A DNA stretch of 51,519 nt from an uncultured Chitinophagales bacterium (lineage in GTDB: Bacteria > Bacteroidota > Bacteroidia > Chitinophagales > JAHDHT01), in contig CALHDG010000084.1 in the NCBI GenBank assembly GCA_938023075.1, positions 1 through 51,519 on the forward strand. Reading direction: 5' to 3'. Numbering within the stretch: the first letter of the stretch is position 1; each line of letters begins with the position of its first letter. A model generated the notes under the pieces. The model made no database searches. It saw only the letters and a program-made list of their open reading frames with translations, and had not been told where the DNA came from. A program made the translations under genes and the position numbers. Below are positions 9,058 to 17,852 of this stretch, one piece after another.

Positions 9058-10620
9058 TTACTCGCAGGTATTTATATTGACTTCAAAGTTGGCATTGGCT
9101 TTTACTTCAAAACCTTTATTCATTATTATTTCTCTGCCTGCATTAAATTTGGTATCTTCTCTTACAACCGAATTGTCAGTATAAATATGATCTCCAACCT
9201 GATAAGTAGATGGAGTAATATTTGTATCAGTAAAAGACATTTGCGGCGTACAGTTTGAGCCGATACTAACACTAACTATATCATGATCATCTTCGTCCTC
9301 ATTTCGTAAGGCACCATTTTGGTTTACCTCATTGTCTATATAAATAATTTCATCATTTTTGTTATCGGCAAATGAATCGATATCAGGCCAAACTAACGGT
9401 AAACCCTCTTCTGTATACCTGTTTACGTATAAGTTGATTTCGGCGAAATTGGCTATAGTACCTGTAAATGCATCGTTAACTGTAAATTGTATTTGTTTCT
9501 TTACGCTTTCTTTTGGTGAAATACCATCGCTTATATCTAATAAAGTAAAATTATCATTAAACATCAACCAACCTTCTTGCTCTTTTAGTGTTAAACCCGA
9601 TGATAAATAATTAATAATTTGAACATAGTTTACTTCAATTTCACCTTGATTAATAATTTCAATATCAAAAGTAAGTTCTTGTCCAGCTGTTGCAGGTACA
9701 ACTTGGTTAGGACTTAAATCAATTTTCAAGGCTAAGTCGTGATAGGGTTTTAAAAATTCTACTGCTGTAAAATTTAAATTTACCTCCTCAGTAACTTTTG
9801 AAACAGCCTGTACACTTCCCATAAATTGATCAATATGATATACATGAGATTCACTCGAGGTCATATCTTTGGCTACTGCAAAAAGCTTTCCCCTACTTGA
9901 AAAGGTTAAATTATTCACAAATTTATCTTTTATCTCAAAGAGTGGTGCAATAATTGACCCGGCTGTTTTATCAGCTACAACTAAACAAAAATCATTCTGA
10001 TGTTGGTAAACTACATATAATTGTCCGCTAAGTGGGTCTAAAGTAATATCCAAAACTATATCATAAATGTTGTCGTTTAACTCTAATTCTTCAATAACTT
10101 GATAATCTACCTTTACTTTGGTTTTGCTATGGTTAAATCCGTTTCGAATAATTTCTCCGGTGTTCGGATTAATTTTAAATATGATGTCAGGATGATCGGT
10201 TAAACGGTAAACCGCAAATACTTCTTGCTTTGCAGCATCATAGGTCATCGCTTCTACAGATTTAACATTAATTCCACCTAATTCTCCAGAAAGCGTTTTA
10301 TTAATATGTGCGATGGCAGTAAAAGAACTATTAGCTGGATTAACTGTACCAAAACTTTGCCCGTTAACCGCATACATTGTTTTGGTTACCGGATTACTTG
10401 TTAGTGCGGTTATATTGCTATTTGTACTTTTTGAAATTTCTGCCCATGTATTAGATGCGCTATCATACTCATAAAAAACATCTTCGAGTAAAGCATTTTT
10501 TCCTACAGCAAAGCAAGAAAAATCATTATCGATTTGAGCAAACAAAATTGTGGACTGTAATAATACAGTAACTAAGGTAACATAAAGTTTAACCTTTAAT
10601 TGGTTGTGGGGTAATAACAT
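9058..10620 (-). CDS. Secreted protein with DUF11/CARDB-like and coathanger-stack domains
   Basis: A 520-residue exported protein. The signal peptide ends near LLQSTILFAQ (about residue 29). Residues of about 50 to 290 look like a beta-propeller or WD-like sheet repeat region, with phrases such as TKTMYAVNGQSFGTVNP and GQLYVVYQHQ. Residues of about 300 to 410 resemble a DUF11/CARDB Ig-like module (FDIEIINQGEIEVNYVQI). The last 50 residues (from STYQVGDHIYTDNSV to KGFEVKANANFEVNI) resemble the triple coathanger-stack motif common at the ends of secreted Bacteroidota proteins. No classical type A sorting tail is present. The role is unknown; a surface or matrix protein is likely. A strong terminator follows. 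Confidence 0.82.
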   Translation of the reverse strand: MLLPHNQLKVKLYVTLVTVLLQSTILFAQIDNDFSCFAVGKNALLEDVFYEYDSASNTWAEISKSTNSNITALTSNPVTKTMYAVNGQSFGTVNPANSSFTAIAHINKTLSGELGGINVKSVEAMTYDAAKQEVFAVYRLTDHPDIIFKINPNTGEIIRNGFNHSKTKVKVDYQVIEELELNDNIYDIVLDITLDPLSGQLYVVYQHQNDFCLVVADKTAGSIIAPLFEIKDKFVNNLTFSSRGKLFAVAKDMTSSESHVYHIDQFMGSVQAVSKVTEEVNLNFTAVEFLKPYHDLALKIDLSPNQVVPATAGQELTFDIEIINQGEIEVNYVQIINYLSSGLTLKEQEGWLMFNDNFTLLDISDGISPKESVKKQIQFTVNDAFTGTIANFAEINLYVNRYTEEGLPLVWPDIDSFADNKNDEIIYIDNEVNQNGALRNEDEDDHDIVSVSIGSNCTPQMSFTDTNITPSTYQVGDHIYTDNSVVREDTKFNAGREIIMNKGFEVKANANFEVNINTCE

Positions 10621-10871
10621 GCGTTAAGTTTTAAAATGAAAAAATAAACTTGTATAGTTTATCGACTGGTTTGATAATATATATACGATTAATAAACAAA
10701 TTTGTTATATACAAAGTTCAAAAAAAATCAAATATTTTTTTAATTATTGATTTATGTTTACTTAGCTAGTCTAATTTAAGATTTTACAAAAGCTTTTGCA
10801 CTTTCTTGCACCTATGTATACTATACTGGAATCGTAACTCCTGTTTCAAAATAGTGCATTTTACAGCCATT

Positions 10872-10887
10872 TGTTTCACGTGAAACA
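10872..10887. promoter_or_regulatory. parS-type ParB binding site 1
   Basis: TGTTTCACGTGAAACA is a perfect 16-bp palindrome and fits the bacterial chromosomal parS consensus TGTTnCACGTGAAACA exactly. Confidence 0.85.
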
Positions 10888-11004
10888 TTGCTATGTCAAT
10901 TAGATTAACAAGTAGAATAAAAATCGTTTAAATTCATTAAATGCTTTAAAAAATGATAGTGTAAGATTTGAAAAGTATAAATAAATTTAACAACATCATA
11001 AATA

Positions 11005-11020
11005 TGTTCCACGTGAAACA
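11005..11020. promoter_or_regulatory. parS-type ParB binding site 2
   Basis: TGTTCCACGTGAAACA fits the same consensus exactly, 133 bp from site 1. Two exact matches this close in non-coding DNA are very unlikely by chance. Confidence 0.87.
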
Positions 11021-12509
11021 TTGTTATGCTCAGTCTTAATTACAGTAGTTTCATATAAAAATAGATTTTTGCTAAACAGCCGATCTGTTATTGTTGTTTA
11101 ATTTGTATTGCCTAACGGTTACTTTAGTATGAATCATTGGATAATTCAAATAATATGCTACTGCCTCTAACAAGTCTATCAATCAACTACAAAGTTAGAC
11201 TGCAATTTCTATTTCAAAATAACATCTAAAACGTACCCTCAAACAAGATGAGAAGACGTGTAAAATACATAATTATCTTTAGTTCATTAACCAGTTTTAT
11301 TTACAATAATCACGATTTCTGAACTTAGAGAAATTAGACAAAACATTATTAATAATGGAGATTTCGTATTAACATATTGTAAAGAGTAAGATTGATGAAA
11401 TTATTAAACTTTTGACAAGGCAAAAATACATTGCATAATGTCTATATTAACATCTAATAAGCTTAGAATTTTTGACCAATCTTAAAGTTATGTGTTATCA
11501 AAATAAATGGCTTTCAGGTCTATAGACCAATCGTTTAAGAAATCAGTTTGATCCTTCAAAACCTAATATTGAATTTCCATTTTAATAAGATGTATGTTGT
11601 TTGAGAATTATTCAGACAAGTTGTCTTCCTTCAATCGATAGTACATAATTTATCTAATGTCAATTTATAGTTTATAAATTAACTGTAATACAATTATTTT
11701 TATCGCGATTAAGATGGAGCAAAGCTAAAGGAATACTCAGTATCTCTATGTTATTTTGACTTACGTTAGCTAAACCAATCTCCTTTTTAATCAGATAAAT
11801 TCTGAGCAAGCTAATTCACTTCATTTAATATCTTATCAGAATACCGGTTTATGATGGGTGTTAGACGGGAAGTCAATAAAATTATTGTTGAAACTTAAAT
11901 GATATAATATCTCTTTACCATAATTTCTATTACAATAAAGGTTCGTTATATGTAAATCAAACATTTAAATAAAGCCAACAAAGTTACTTACTCTATTTGT
12001 TTACAGCTATAGCATTAACGTAATACCACCTTATTAACTAAAATCAAATAGTTAGTAACATAACGTTAATATTTATTTATATATCACTCTATTTCACTAT
12101 TTTATAGACCATGCCACGTGCTGATAGTTTGTTAGTTCAAATAAAGTTATACACTACTTTATAATCGAAATTATTTTAATTAAAAATCTTGTAATTCTTA
12201 TGCAACAAACTTATTAGAAGATTAATCACATCAATTTATCTTGAATCCACATAAATATTAGTAGAAAGTTATAAAGATACCAAATATTAACAGATTGTTT
12301 AAAAAGCAGAAAGCAATAACAATTAAAGGAAACAACATGTTAATCAACTGTCAATTAATAACTCAAAATTGTTAGTAACCTTAAAATAAAACGTAATTCA
12401 ATTAATCTATCAACCAATCCACATCCCTTATTATTATTATTAATTTTAAATATTATTATTAATAGAAGAGTTGTAACGTGGATAAACTAAAAAATATCAA
12501 TTTTCAAAT

Positions 12510-12517
12510 TACCTTTG
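12510..12517 (+). promoter_or_regulatory. Promoter -7 element for the methyltransferase gene
   Basis: TACCTTTG is an exact match to the Bacteroidota -7 consensus TAnnTTTG and lies 17 bp before the ATG at 12535, giving a very short leader. No TTG is found at -33. Confidence 0.5.
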
Positions 12518-12534
12518 TGTCGTCAAATTGAAAA

Positions 12535-13347
12535 ATGAAAAAAGAGCGCGATTATATTTTGGGAACTCACGAGGCAGAATTAAACCGGTTGAAATTGCAG
12601 CACCAAATTTGGAGACCGCACGTTTTAGCCGCTTGGCAAAAAGCAGGTATCACAATCGGCTCAGCGGTTTTAGATGTTGGGGCAGGTCCGGGTTATGCAA
12701 CTTTCGATTTGCAAGATATTGTTGGCAGAAGTGGAAAAGTGATAAGCGTAGAACGATCGAAAAAATTTGTAGATCATCTTTTGCAACACGCTGACAAAAG
12801 CCAAACAAATGTAGAAGCATATGAGTTGGATTTAATGGAAGATGAGATACCCACTAAAAATTTAGACTTTGCTTGGTGTCGATGGGTAGCCTGTTTTGTA
12901 CATTCTCCGAAATTGTTGGTACAAAAAATTGCCAATTGCCTCAAATCGAAAGGGCGGGTAATTTTTCACGAATATGTTCATTATGAATCTTGGCAGCTAT
13001 TGCCACCCAACAAACATCAAAAACAATTTATTAATGAAGTTATTAAAAGTTGGAGAGCGCAAGGAGGTGAACCTAATATTGCTGCATTTTTACCAGAAAT
13101 ATTACATCAACATAATTTTGATATAGTGTCGACAAAGCCATTAGTCTTTAACTGTACACCAAACGATTATTTTTGGCAATGGCCCGAAAGTTTTATAGAA
13201 ATAAATTTAATAAGGCAAGTAGAATTAGGTGGCGTAAGTCAACAATGGGCAGAGGAGGTTTTAGAAAGTTTTAGAAAAGCAAAAAGCAATCCATTTTCTA
13301 TGCAAGTAACGCCAATGGTATTAGAAATAATTGCGGAGAAGCAATAG
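12535..13347 (+). CDS. Class I SAM-dependent methyltransferase
   Basis: A 270-residue cytoplasmic methyltransferase. Motif I is VLDVGAGPGYATFDL (residues 45-59), then VISVERSKKFVDHLL (acidic motif II), YELDLMEDEIP and LDFAWCRWVACFV (motif IV region), and KSKGRVIFHEYVHY. The C-terminal 130 residues are less typical, with Trp-rich stretches (NDYFWQWPESFIE) that may form a substrate lid. The family is the broad Methyltransf_11/25 group; the substrate cannot be named. It is the first gene right of the gene-free origin-like region and stands alone, with a gap of more than 100 bp to the next gene. Confidence 0.85.
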   Translation: MKKERDYILGTHEAELNRLKLQHQIWRPHVLAAWQKAGITIGSAVLDVGAGPGYATFDLQDIVGRSGKVISVERSKKFVDHLLQHADKSQTNVEAYELDLMEDEIPTKNLDFAWCRWVACFVHSPKLLVQKIANCLKSKGRVIFHEYVHYESWQLLPPNKHQKQFINEVIKSWRAQGGEPNIAAFLPEILHQHNFDIVSTKPLVFNCTPNDYFWQWPESFIEINLIRQVELGGVSQQWAEEVLESFRKAKSNPFSMQVTPMVLEIIAEKQ

Positions 13348-13469
13348 AATACTTTAATTTATGTACTTAATATAAATAAACTTTAGTATATTGTAAGATA
13401 TTTTTAGATATGATGTAATATTTCTATGTAACATTGAAGAATTACAAAACGACAAAACAAACTCAGCCT

Positions 13470-15503
13470 ATGAAATTCAATAGTATAATAATAGAAACAC
13501 AAAAAAAAGAAGTAGAATATGCTGATCAGTTATTAGAAAAAAGCAAGAAAGTAATTAGTGAAGAAAATAATTGTACAAAAGCGATAGACTATATCAATAA
13601 CTCACTTTCAATATATGTAAAACATAAATTATATGATAAAGTAAAAGACTGTTATAATAAATTAAACCAGTACTTAAATCAATATAATCAAATAGATGAG
13701 GCAAAAGTACGCGCAGTTGAGGCGTTAAGTTATTTTGAAACAGAAATAAAAATTTGCGAACCAGAAGAAGAAAACTTTTCGAAACTAAAAAGAGGCATTG
13801 CCAATGCTTATGCAAATCATGGAATTGCATTAACCCGTGAAGAAGATTTTGACCGTGCCCGGTATTATTTTTCACTTAGCTCATCAGTTTACGATTACTA
13901 TGGTAATTGGGATCAACGAACTCAGTTATATATAAACTTGGCAGGTGTTAATAAAGTGGTTGGTAACATTAATCAGTCTATTCATTTTCTAAACAAGTCG
14001 CTTGCTCACGCTGCACAAACTAGTGATGCTAAAAACATATATCATACAATTGTTTTGCAATTAGGTAATATGTATATGCAACAAGAAAACTTTGGAAAAT
14101 CAATTGACTTTTTTAATAAAAGTTTTCAATATGCAGATGCGGAAGAAAGCCTTAAAAAATTTTCTATTAATGTATATTATTGTTTAGCACAATGTTATTT
14201 AGAACTATATGAAGAAAAAAAATGCATAGATAATTTAGAAAAAGCAATTAGTTTAGATGAGCAAACAGATGCCGCTTTATATGATGCTTACATTACGCTG
14301 CTAAAAGCACGTTTATTAAGATTGCAAGGTAACTATAAAGAGGCAATACCTTATTTTGCCGAATGCTTAAAAAAAGATACCGGCATTAGTGCAAGAACAA
14401 GACGACTCAGTTGTATTAATGCTATTATTAAATTTAAACTAGATGCTCCTGCACAAATAAGTAATCTTTTAGAAGAAGTTTTACAAAAAAATTATTTGCC
14501 AAACATAGAAGAACTTATAAAAGAATTAGACACTTCTAATATAAAAATATACAATATTTGGAGCTTTAAAAAAGCTTATGAAACATTGAGTACTTATTAT
14601 GAGAAACAACATAACTACGAAGAAGCTCATAAATATACAAAAAAAATAAATTTAATTTATAATCAATTATCTCAAATTAATGTTGACGATCAGGTTGATG
14701 CCATTCATCATAACTTTAATATTCATCTTTTAGAAAAGAAAATAGAAACAGCAGTAGAAACAAAAAATACCCTGCAAGAAAAAAACAATGATTTAGAAAT
14801 AAAAGTAAAACAACGTACACAAAAACTGTTAAAACAAAATGAAGAGCTAAAAGAATTTACCAATATTGTAGCACACGATTTAAAAGAACCAGCGAGGAAA
14901 ATAAATAGTCATCTTGATTTTTTTCTACAAAAAACCAAAGAAAAACTTTCTGAAGAAGAAGGGTTTCTTATTGGCAATGTTTTAGAAAATTCGGAACGAT
15001 TAATTTTAATGATGGACAACTTAATTGTTTATAGTTTTTTAAGTGAACATTTTAACCCAGGTGAACATACCAATTTACATCAATTGTTAAATGCACTCAT
15101 TAAAACTTATAATATACCGCACGATATTGCTGAAGTAAACATAAGGCTTGAAAATTTACCGATTGTTAAAATGTCATCAAACCACCTTACTCAAATTTTT
15201 AGAAGACTAATTGATAATTCTATTAAATTTAAATCAGATAAAAGAGCACTGAAACTAAATATATCAACTTATACAAAAGAGAACAAACAGTTTATTCAAT
15301 TTAAAGATAATGGCATAGGTTTTAATCAAGAAGACGTGCCCAATGCCTTTAAAATATTTCAGCAACTTCACGGAGATACCTATGCCGGAAACGGAGTAGG
15401 CTTAGCTATTTGTAAGAAAATTGTAGAACTATACAATCAAACCATTCTGCTAGAAACGCAACCTGATGAAGGATTAACCGTTAGTTTTTCTGTACCAGTG
15501 TAA
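13470..15503 (+). CDS. Cytoplasmic TPR-domain histidine kinase
   Basis: A 677-residue protein from the ATG at 13470; an in-frame TTG at 13434 would add 12 residues but nothing domain-like. Residues 1 to about 405 are TPR repeats (for example GNINQSIHFLNKSLAHA and FGKSIDFFNKSFQYA). A coiled coil of about 420-455 follows (EKKIETAVETKNTLQEKNND). Then comes HisKA with the phospho-acceptor His469 in VAHDLKEPARK. The HATPase_c domain has an N box RRLIDNSIKFK, G1 DNGIGF and G2 GNGVGLAICKKI. No membrane segment or signal peptide is seen, so it senses a cytoplasmic partner through the TPRs. No response regulator is adjacent, making it an orphan kinase. Cognate DNA-binding regulators of this group in Bacteroidota are usually LytTR or NarL type, but none is here. 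Confidence 0.9.
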   Translation: MKFNSIIIETQKKEVEYADQLLEKSKKVISEENNCTKAIDYINNSLSIYVKHKLYDKVKDCYNKLNQYLNQYNQIDEAKVRAVEALSYFETEIKICEPEEENFSKLKRGIANAYANHGIALTREEDFDRARYYFSLSSSVYDYYGNWDQRTQLYINLAGVNKVVGNINQSIHFLNKSLAHAAQTSDAKNIYHTIVLQLGNMYMQQENFGKSIDFFNKSFQYADAEESLKKFSINVYYCLAQCYLELYEEKKCIDNLEKAISLDEQTDAALYDAYITLLKARLLRLQGNYKEAIPYFAECLKKDTGISARTRRLSCINAIIKFKLDAPAQISNLLEEVLQKNYLPNIEELIKELDTSNIKIYNIWSFKKAYETLSTYYEKQHNYEEAHKYTKKINLIYNQLSQINVDDQVDAIHHNFNIHLLEKKIETAVETKNTLQEKNNDLEIKVKQRTQKLLKQNEELKEFTNIVAHDLKEPARKINSHLDFFLQKTKEKLSEEEGFLIGNVLENSERLILMMDNLIVYSFLSEHFNPGEHTNLHQLLNALIKTYNIPHDIAEVNIRLENLPIVKMSSNHLTQIFRRLIDNSIKFKSDKRALKLNISTYTKENKQFIQFKDNGIGFNQEDVPNAFKIFQQLHGDTYAGNGVGLAICKKIVELYNQTILLETQPDEGLTVSFSVPV

Positions 15504-15520
15504 GATCTTCTTCATATCAA

Positions 15521-15552
15521 TTGTATAATCCCAATATTGGTTTGTAACTTCG
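15521..15552 (+). promoter_or_regulatory. Possible promoter of the arginase-fold gene
   Basis: TTG (15521-15523), a 21-base spacer and TAACTTCG (15545-15552, one base off TAnnTTTG). It lies 10 bp before the ATG at 15562, so a nearly leaderless transcript is implied. Confidence 0.35.
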
Positions 15553-15561
15553 TTCATTATT

Positions 15562-16767
15562 ATGTTACAAGAAATTTTAGAACCAATTAACAAACAAAAA
15601 TTTTTAAATAATAAAACATTTGAACAGCACCAAATGTTACATCAAATACAAATAAATGAACCCGGTAACTTTCCTGATCTTGCTGATATAAACATAGCTT
15701 TAATAGGTATTGCAGAAGATAGAAATGCCATACACAAAACACAACCCGAACAAGGCATACAAAAAGTAAGAGAAGCTTTTTATCAATTATACAACCATAA
15801 CCATAATATTAAAATAGCCGATCTTGGTAATTTAAAACTTGGCGAAAACGCTTACCAAAGTTATCAGGCAGTAAGCATTATTATGCAAGAACTGTTTCAA
15901 AAAAATATCATTCCGATAATAATAGGAGGAACACAAGATTTAACGCACGGGCAATTTCTAGGTTATTTACCACAAAACAAATTAGTAAATATTGCAGTAG
16001 TTGATCAGGAAATTGATTTGTATCATACCAACGAACATATTGATAATACCTCATATTTATATGAAATGTTAAACAACCAAGCACAGCGTTTATATAATAT
16101 TAGTGTATTGGGTTATCAACTACATTTAGTTAATCCTTTGGTTTTAGAAACTTTAGAAGCATTACATTTTGACAATATCCGCTTGGGTAAATTTAAACAA
16201 AATGTACTTGCCTTAGAGCCGGCAGTGCGTAATGCCGATTTGGTTAGCTTTGATATGCGCGCTATTAAATACGCCGATGCCGCAGGCGTAGCGCAAGCCA
16301 CCCCCAATGGGTTTAACGGTATAGAAGCTTGTCGTTTATGTTGGTATGCCGGCATTAGTGATCACGTGTCTAGTATTGGTTTTTATGAATATGCTATACA
16401 AAACGATACGCAGCAACAAACCGCACAACTCATAGCACAAATGATGGCTTATTTTATTGAAGGCTTTTATCAACGCAAAAATGATGTTGCCCCCATTGAA
16501 GATCAATCTTTACATTACACCGTCAATTTTACAAAATCAAACCATTGCCTTAAATTTATAAAAAGTAAAAAAAGTGATCGTTGGTGGATGCTGATTGAAG
16601 CAAGCAAACCACTCGCTAAGCATTTAAAGCGACATCAATTGGTACCATGTACGTATAAAGATTACTTAGATGCTTGCGATGAAAAAATACCAGAACGTTG
16701 GCAAAAAGCCTACGATAAACTCAACCATTGGAATCAATTTAACGCAGAAGATTTTCCTGAAAATTAG
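15562..16767 (+). CDS. Arginase/formimidoylglutamase-fold protein with altered metal site
   Basis: A 401-residue ureohydrolase-fold protein. The three metal-binding blocks are recognisable but changed. GGDH is GGTQ (about residue 121), DAHxD is DQEID (about 148), and SxDxD is SFDMR (about 227-231). Compared with arginase, three of the six manganese ligands (two His and one Asp) are replaced by Gln, Glu and Arg. Arginase-type hydrolysis is therefore doubtful, and the protein may be a pseudoenzyme or use another chemistry. Length is near that of Bacteroidota proteins annotated as formimidoylglutamase, which are longer than true HutG. No histidine-degradation gene is nearby. The gene stands alone and is followed by a stable palindrome at 16895-16923. 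Confidence 0.8.
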   Translation: MLQEILEPINKQKFLNNKTFEQHQMLHQIQINEPGNFPDLADINIALIGIAEDRNAIHKTQPEQGIQKVREAFYQLYNHNHNIKIADLGNLKLGENAYQSYQAVSIIMQELFQKNIIPIIIGGTQDLTHGQFLGYLPQNKLVNIAVVDQEIDLYHTNEHIDNTSYLYEMLNNQAQRLYNISVLGYQLHLVNPLVLETLEALHFDNIRLGKFKQNVLALEPAVRNADLVSFDMRAIKYADAAGVAQATPNGFNGIEACRLCWYAGISDHVSSIGFYEYAIQNDTQQQTAQLIAQMMAYFIEGFYQRKNDVAPIEDQSLHYTVNFTKSNHCLKFIKSKKSDRWWMLIEASKPLAKHLKRHQLVPCTYKDYLDACDEKIPERWQKAYDKLNHWNQFNAEDFPEN

Positions 16768-16894
16768 AAAGCTCAATAAAAATTACCTTAGTAATGCCGA
16801 GAAAATAAATCTACTTTTAATGTCAAAATCATTTTTTGATAAACGAGGCGAAAAACCTACCTAAAAAGTAAATGGTTTTATAGGTAGCCCTTAG

Positions 16895-16923
16895 ACCTGA
16901 CAGGTTTCAAAAACCTGTCAGGT
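16895..16923. terminator. Perfect 13-bp stem-loop after the arginase-fold gene
   Basis: ACCTGACAGGTTT, loop CAA, then the exact complement, followed by TTT on the plus strand. It would serve as a terminator for the plus-strand gene, 128 bp past its stop. The same palindrome type is widely scattered in Bacteroidota genomes, so it may also be a REP-like unit. Confidence 0.6.
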
Positions 16924-16997
16924 TTTGATAGCATACATTTATGTGTTTTTCATTTTACGAAGAGGTATACTCCAAGTATTGATTTTTGGGATTGGGG

Positions 16998-17246
16998 GTC
17001 AGAAGTTCTGAATATAAAGTAGTTAACATTTTCAAATTGATTTTTTTTGAAGCGAAACTTTGTAGCATTATAATAACTTTGGGTCCCGCTTTCCGCTCAA
17101 ATGCTATTGCTTGGCTTCAGTTGCTAAGCGGCAAAATAGCATAACCGCTGCAATCGGGGCTAGTTTGCAAACGTCGGTTCTTCGTAGAAAGAAAAAAAAG
17201 AAATCAGTCGAAACAAGAAAGCACCAACCAATTTGATAAACTTGTC
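16998..17246 (-). mobile_element. MITE-like element, family 1, copy B
   Basis: About 249 bp in the reverse orientation to copy A. It carries the shared core (GAGCGGAAAGCGGGAC and CCCCGATTGCAGCGG, seen here as complements) and a well-kept right end GATAAACTTGTC. The left end is diverged (GTCAGAAGTTCTG). No target duplication is recognisable. Its right end contributes TTG to the promoter of the next gene. The remaining gene-free sequence at 16768-17302 holds the palindrome at 16895. Confidence 0.72.
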
Positions 17247-17272
17247 ACTATCTAGCAATAATCTTATATTTG
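17242..17272 (+). promoter_or_regulatory. Promoter of the YceI gene, -33 inside the MITE end
   Basis: TTG at 17242-17244, a 20-base spacer and TATATTTG at 17265-17272, matching the Bacteroidota consensus. The TTG is part of the terminal CTTGTC of mobile element copy B. The ATG at 17303 lies 30 bp downstream of the -7 element. Confidence 0.6.
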
Positions 17273-17302
17273 AGAAAATAATTATAAAAATATTCTGGCG
17301 AT

Positions 17303-17839
17303 ATGAAGACTATATACAAAATACTTTGGATAAATGTATTTATTGTTTTTTTATTTATTTATGCAAAGGCTCAAGTAATCAATACTCAAAATTCTGAGGC
17401 AACCTTTAAAGTAGGCAATATGCTTTTTAATACCGTTAAAGGAAATTTTACCGGTATGCAAGGAGAAGTTATTTTTGAGGAGAACGATTTAGAAAATGCC
17501 TATTTTAATGTTTGTATTGATGCCGCGTCCATTAATACTAATAACGAAAAAAGAGATGAACATTTGAGAAGTGAAGATTTTTTAGGAACGCAAAATCATC
17601 TAAACATCTGTTTTGCTTCTTCAGTAATTTTATTTAAAAACAATACATATGTAGCTATTGGGCAACTAACCATGCATGGCATTACCAATAGGGTTGAAAT
17701 TCCCTTTACTTATGAAAACGAAACTTTTCAAGGAAACTTAAGCATCAATCGCCTAGACTATAATATAGGTGAAAGTACTGGAAAATTTTTAGTAGCAAAC
17801 ACCATTAAAATATCAATTGTGTGTGTATTATATAATTAA
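17303..17839 (+). CDS. YceI-family periplasmic lipid-binding protein
   Basis: A 178-residue protein with a signal peptide (cleavage near AKAQ, about residue 23). The rest shows the YceI lipocalin-like barrel: SEATFKVGNMLFNTVKGNF at the start, DAASINTNNEKRDEHLRSEDFL (the NTxxxxRDxHLxSxxFL signature) in the middle, then LTMHGITNRVEIPF (the HGxT motif). YceI proteins bind isoprenoid or other apolar molecules in the periplasm. The stop lies 13 bp before the next ATG (17853), so the two are probably co-transcribed. Confidence 0.9.
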   Translation: MKTIYKILWINVFIVFLFIYAKAQVINTQNSEATFKVGNMLFNTVKGNFTGMQGEVIFEENDLENAYFNVCIDAASINTNNEKRDEHLRSEDFLGTQNHLNICFASSVILFKNNTYVAIGQLTMHGITNRVEIPFTYENETFQGNLSINRLDYNIGESTGKFLVANTIKISIVCVLYN

Positions 17840-17852
17840 ATTTATTTTTTTG

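Larger units (their letters stand above)
10621..12534. other. Candidate replication-origin region, gene-free and AT-rich
   Basis: Nearly 1.9 kb with no credible ORF on either strand, unusual in an otherwise dense window. It holds two parS-type palindromes near its left side. Weak DnaA-box-like 9-mers include TTATTTACA (11297-11305), TTATACACT (12147-12155) and CGTGGATAA (12477-12485, one base from the reverse of TTATCCACA). A very AT-rich run with ATTATTATT repeats sits at about 12426-12465. The flanking genes point away from it: minus-strand genes at 7.7-10.6 kb and mainly plus-strand genes from 12.5 to 22.5 kb. These fit an oriC or origin-proximal partition region. No dnaA or parAB gene is visible, and a centromere-only role is possible. 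Confidence 0.5.

Noticed and set aside
9004-9258. Plus-strand 84-residue ORF
   Set aside because: It lies antisense to the terminator and 3' end of the secreted-protein gene, and no domain is seen.
12528-12794. Plus-strand ORF of 88 residues
   Set aside because: It overlaps the methyltransferase gene in another frame, and its sequence shows no domain or conserved pattern.
13434-13469. TTG start for the TPR histidine kinase
   Set aside because: The ATG at 13470 is a better start and no domain sequence is lost.
16670-16864. Plus-strand 64-residue ORF
   Set aside because: Mostly inside the arginase-fold gene in another frame and ending in repeat DNA; no domain features.
16895-16923. ACCTGACAGGTTT palindrome as a novel element
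   Set aside because: From memory this palindrome type is common between genes in many Bacteroidota, so it is listed as a terminator or REP-like unit only.
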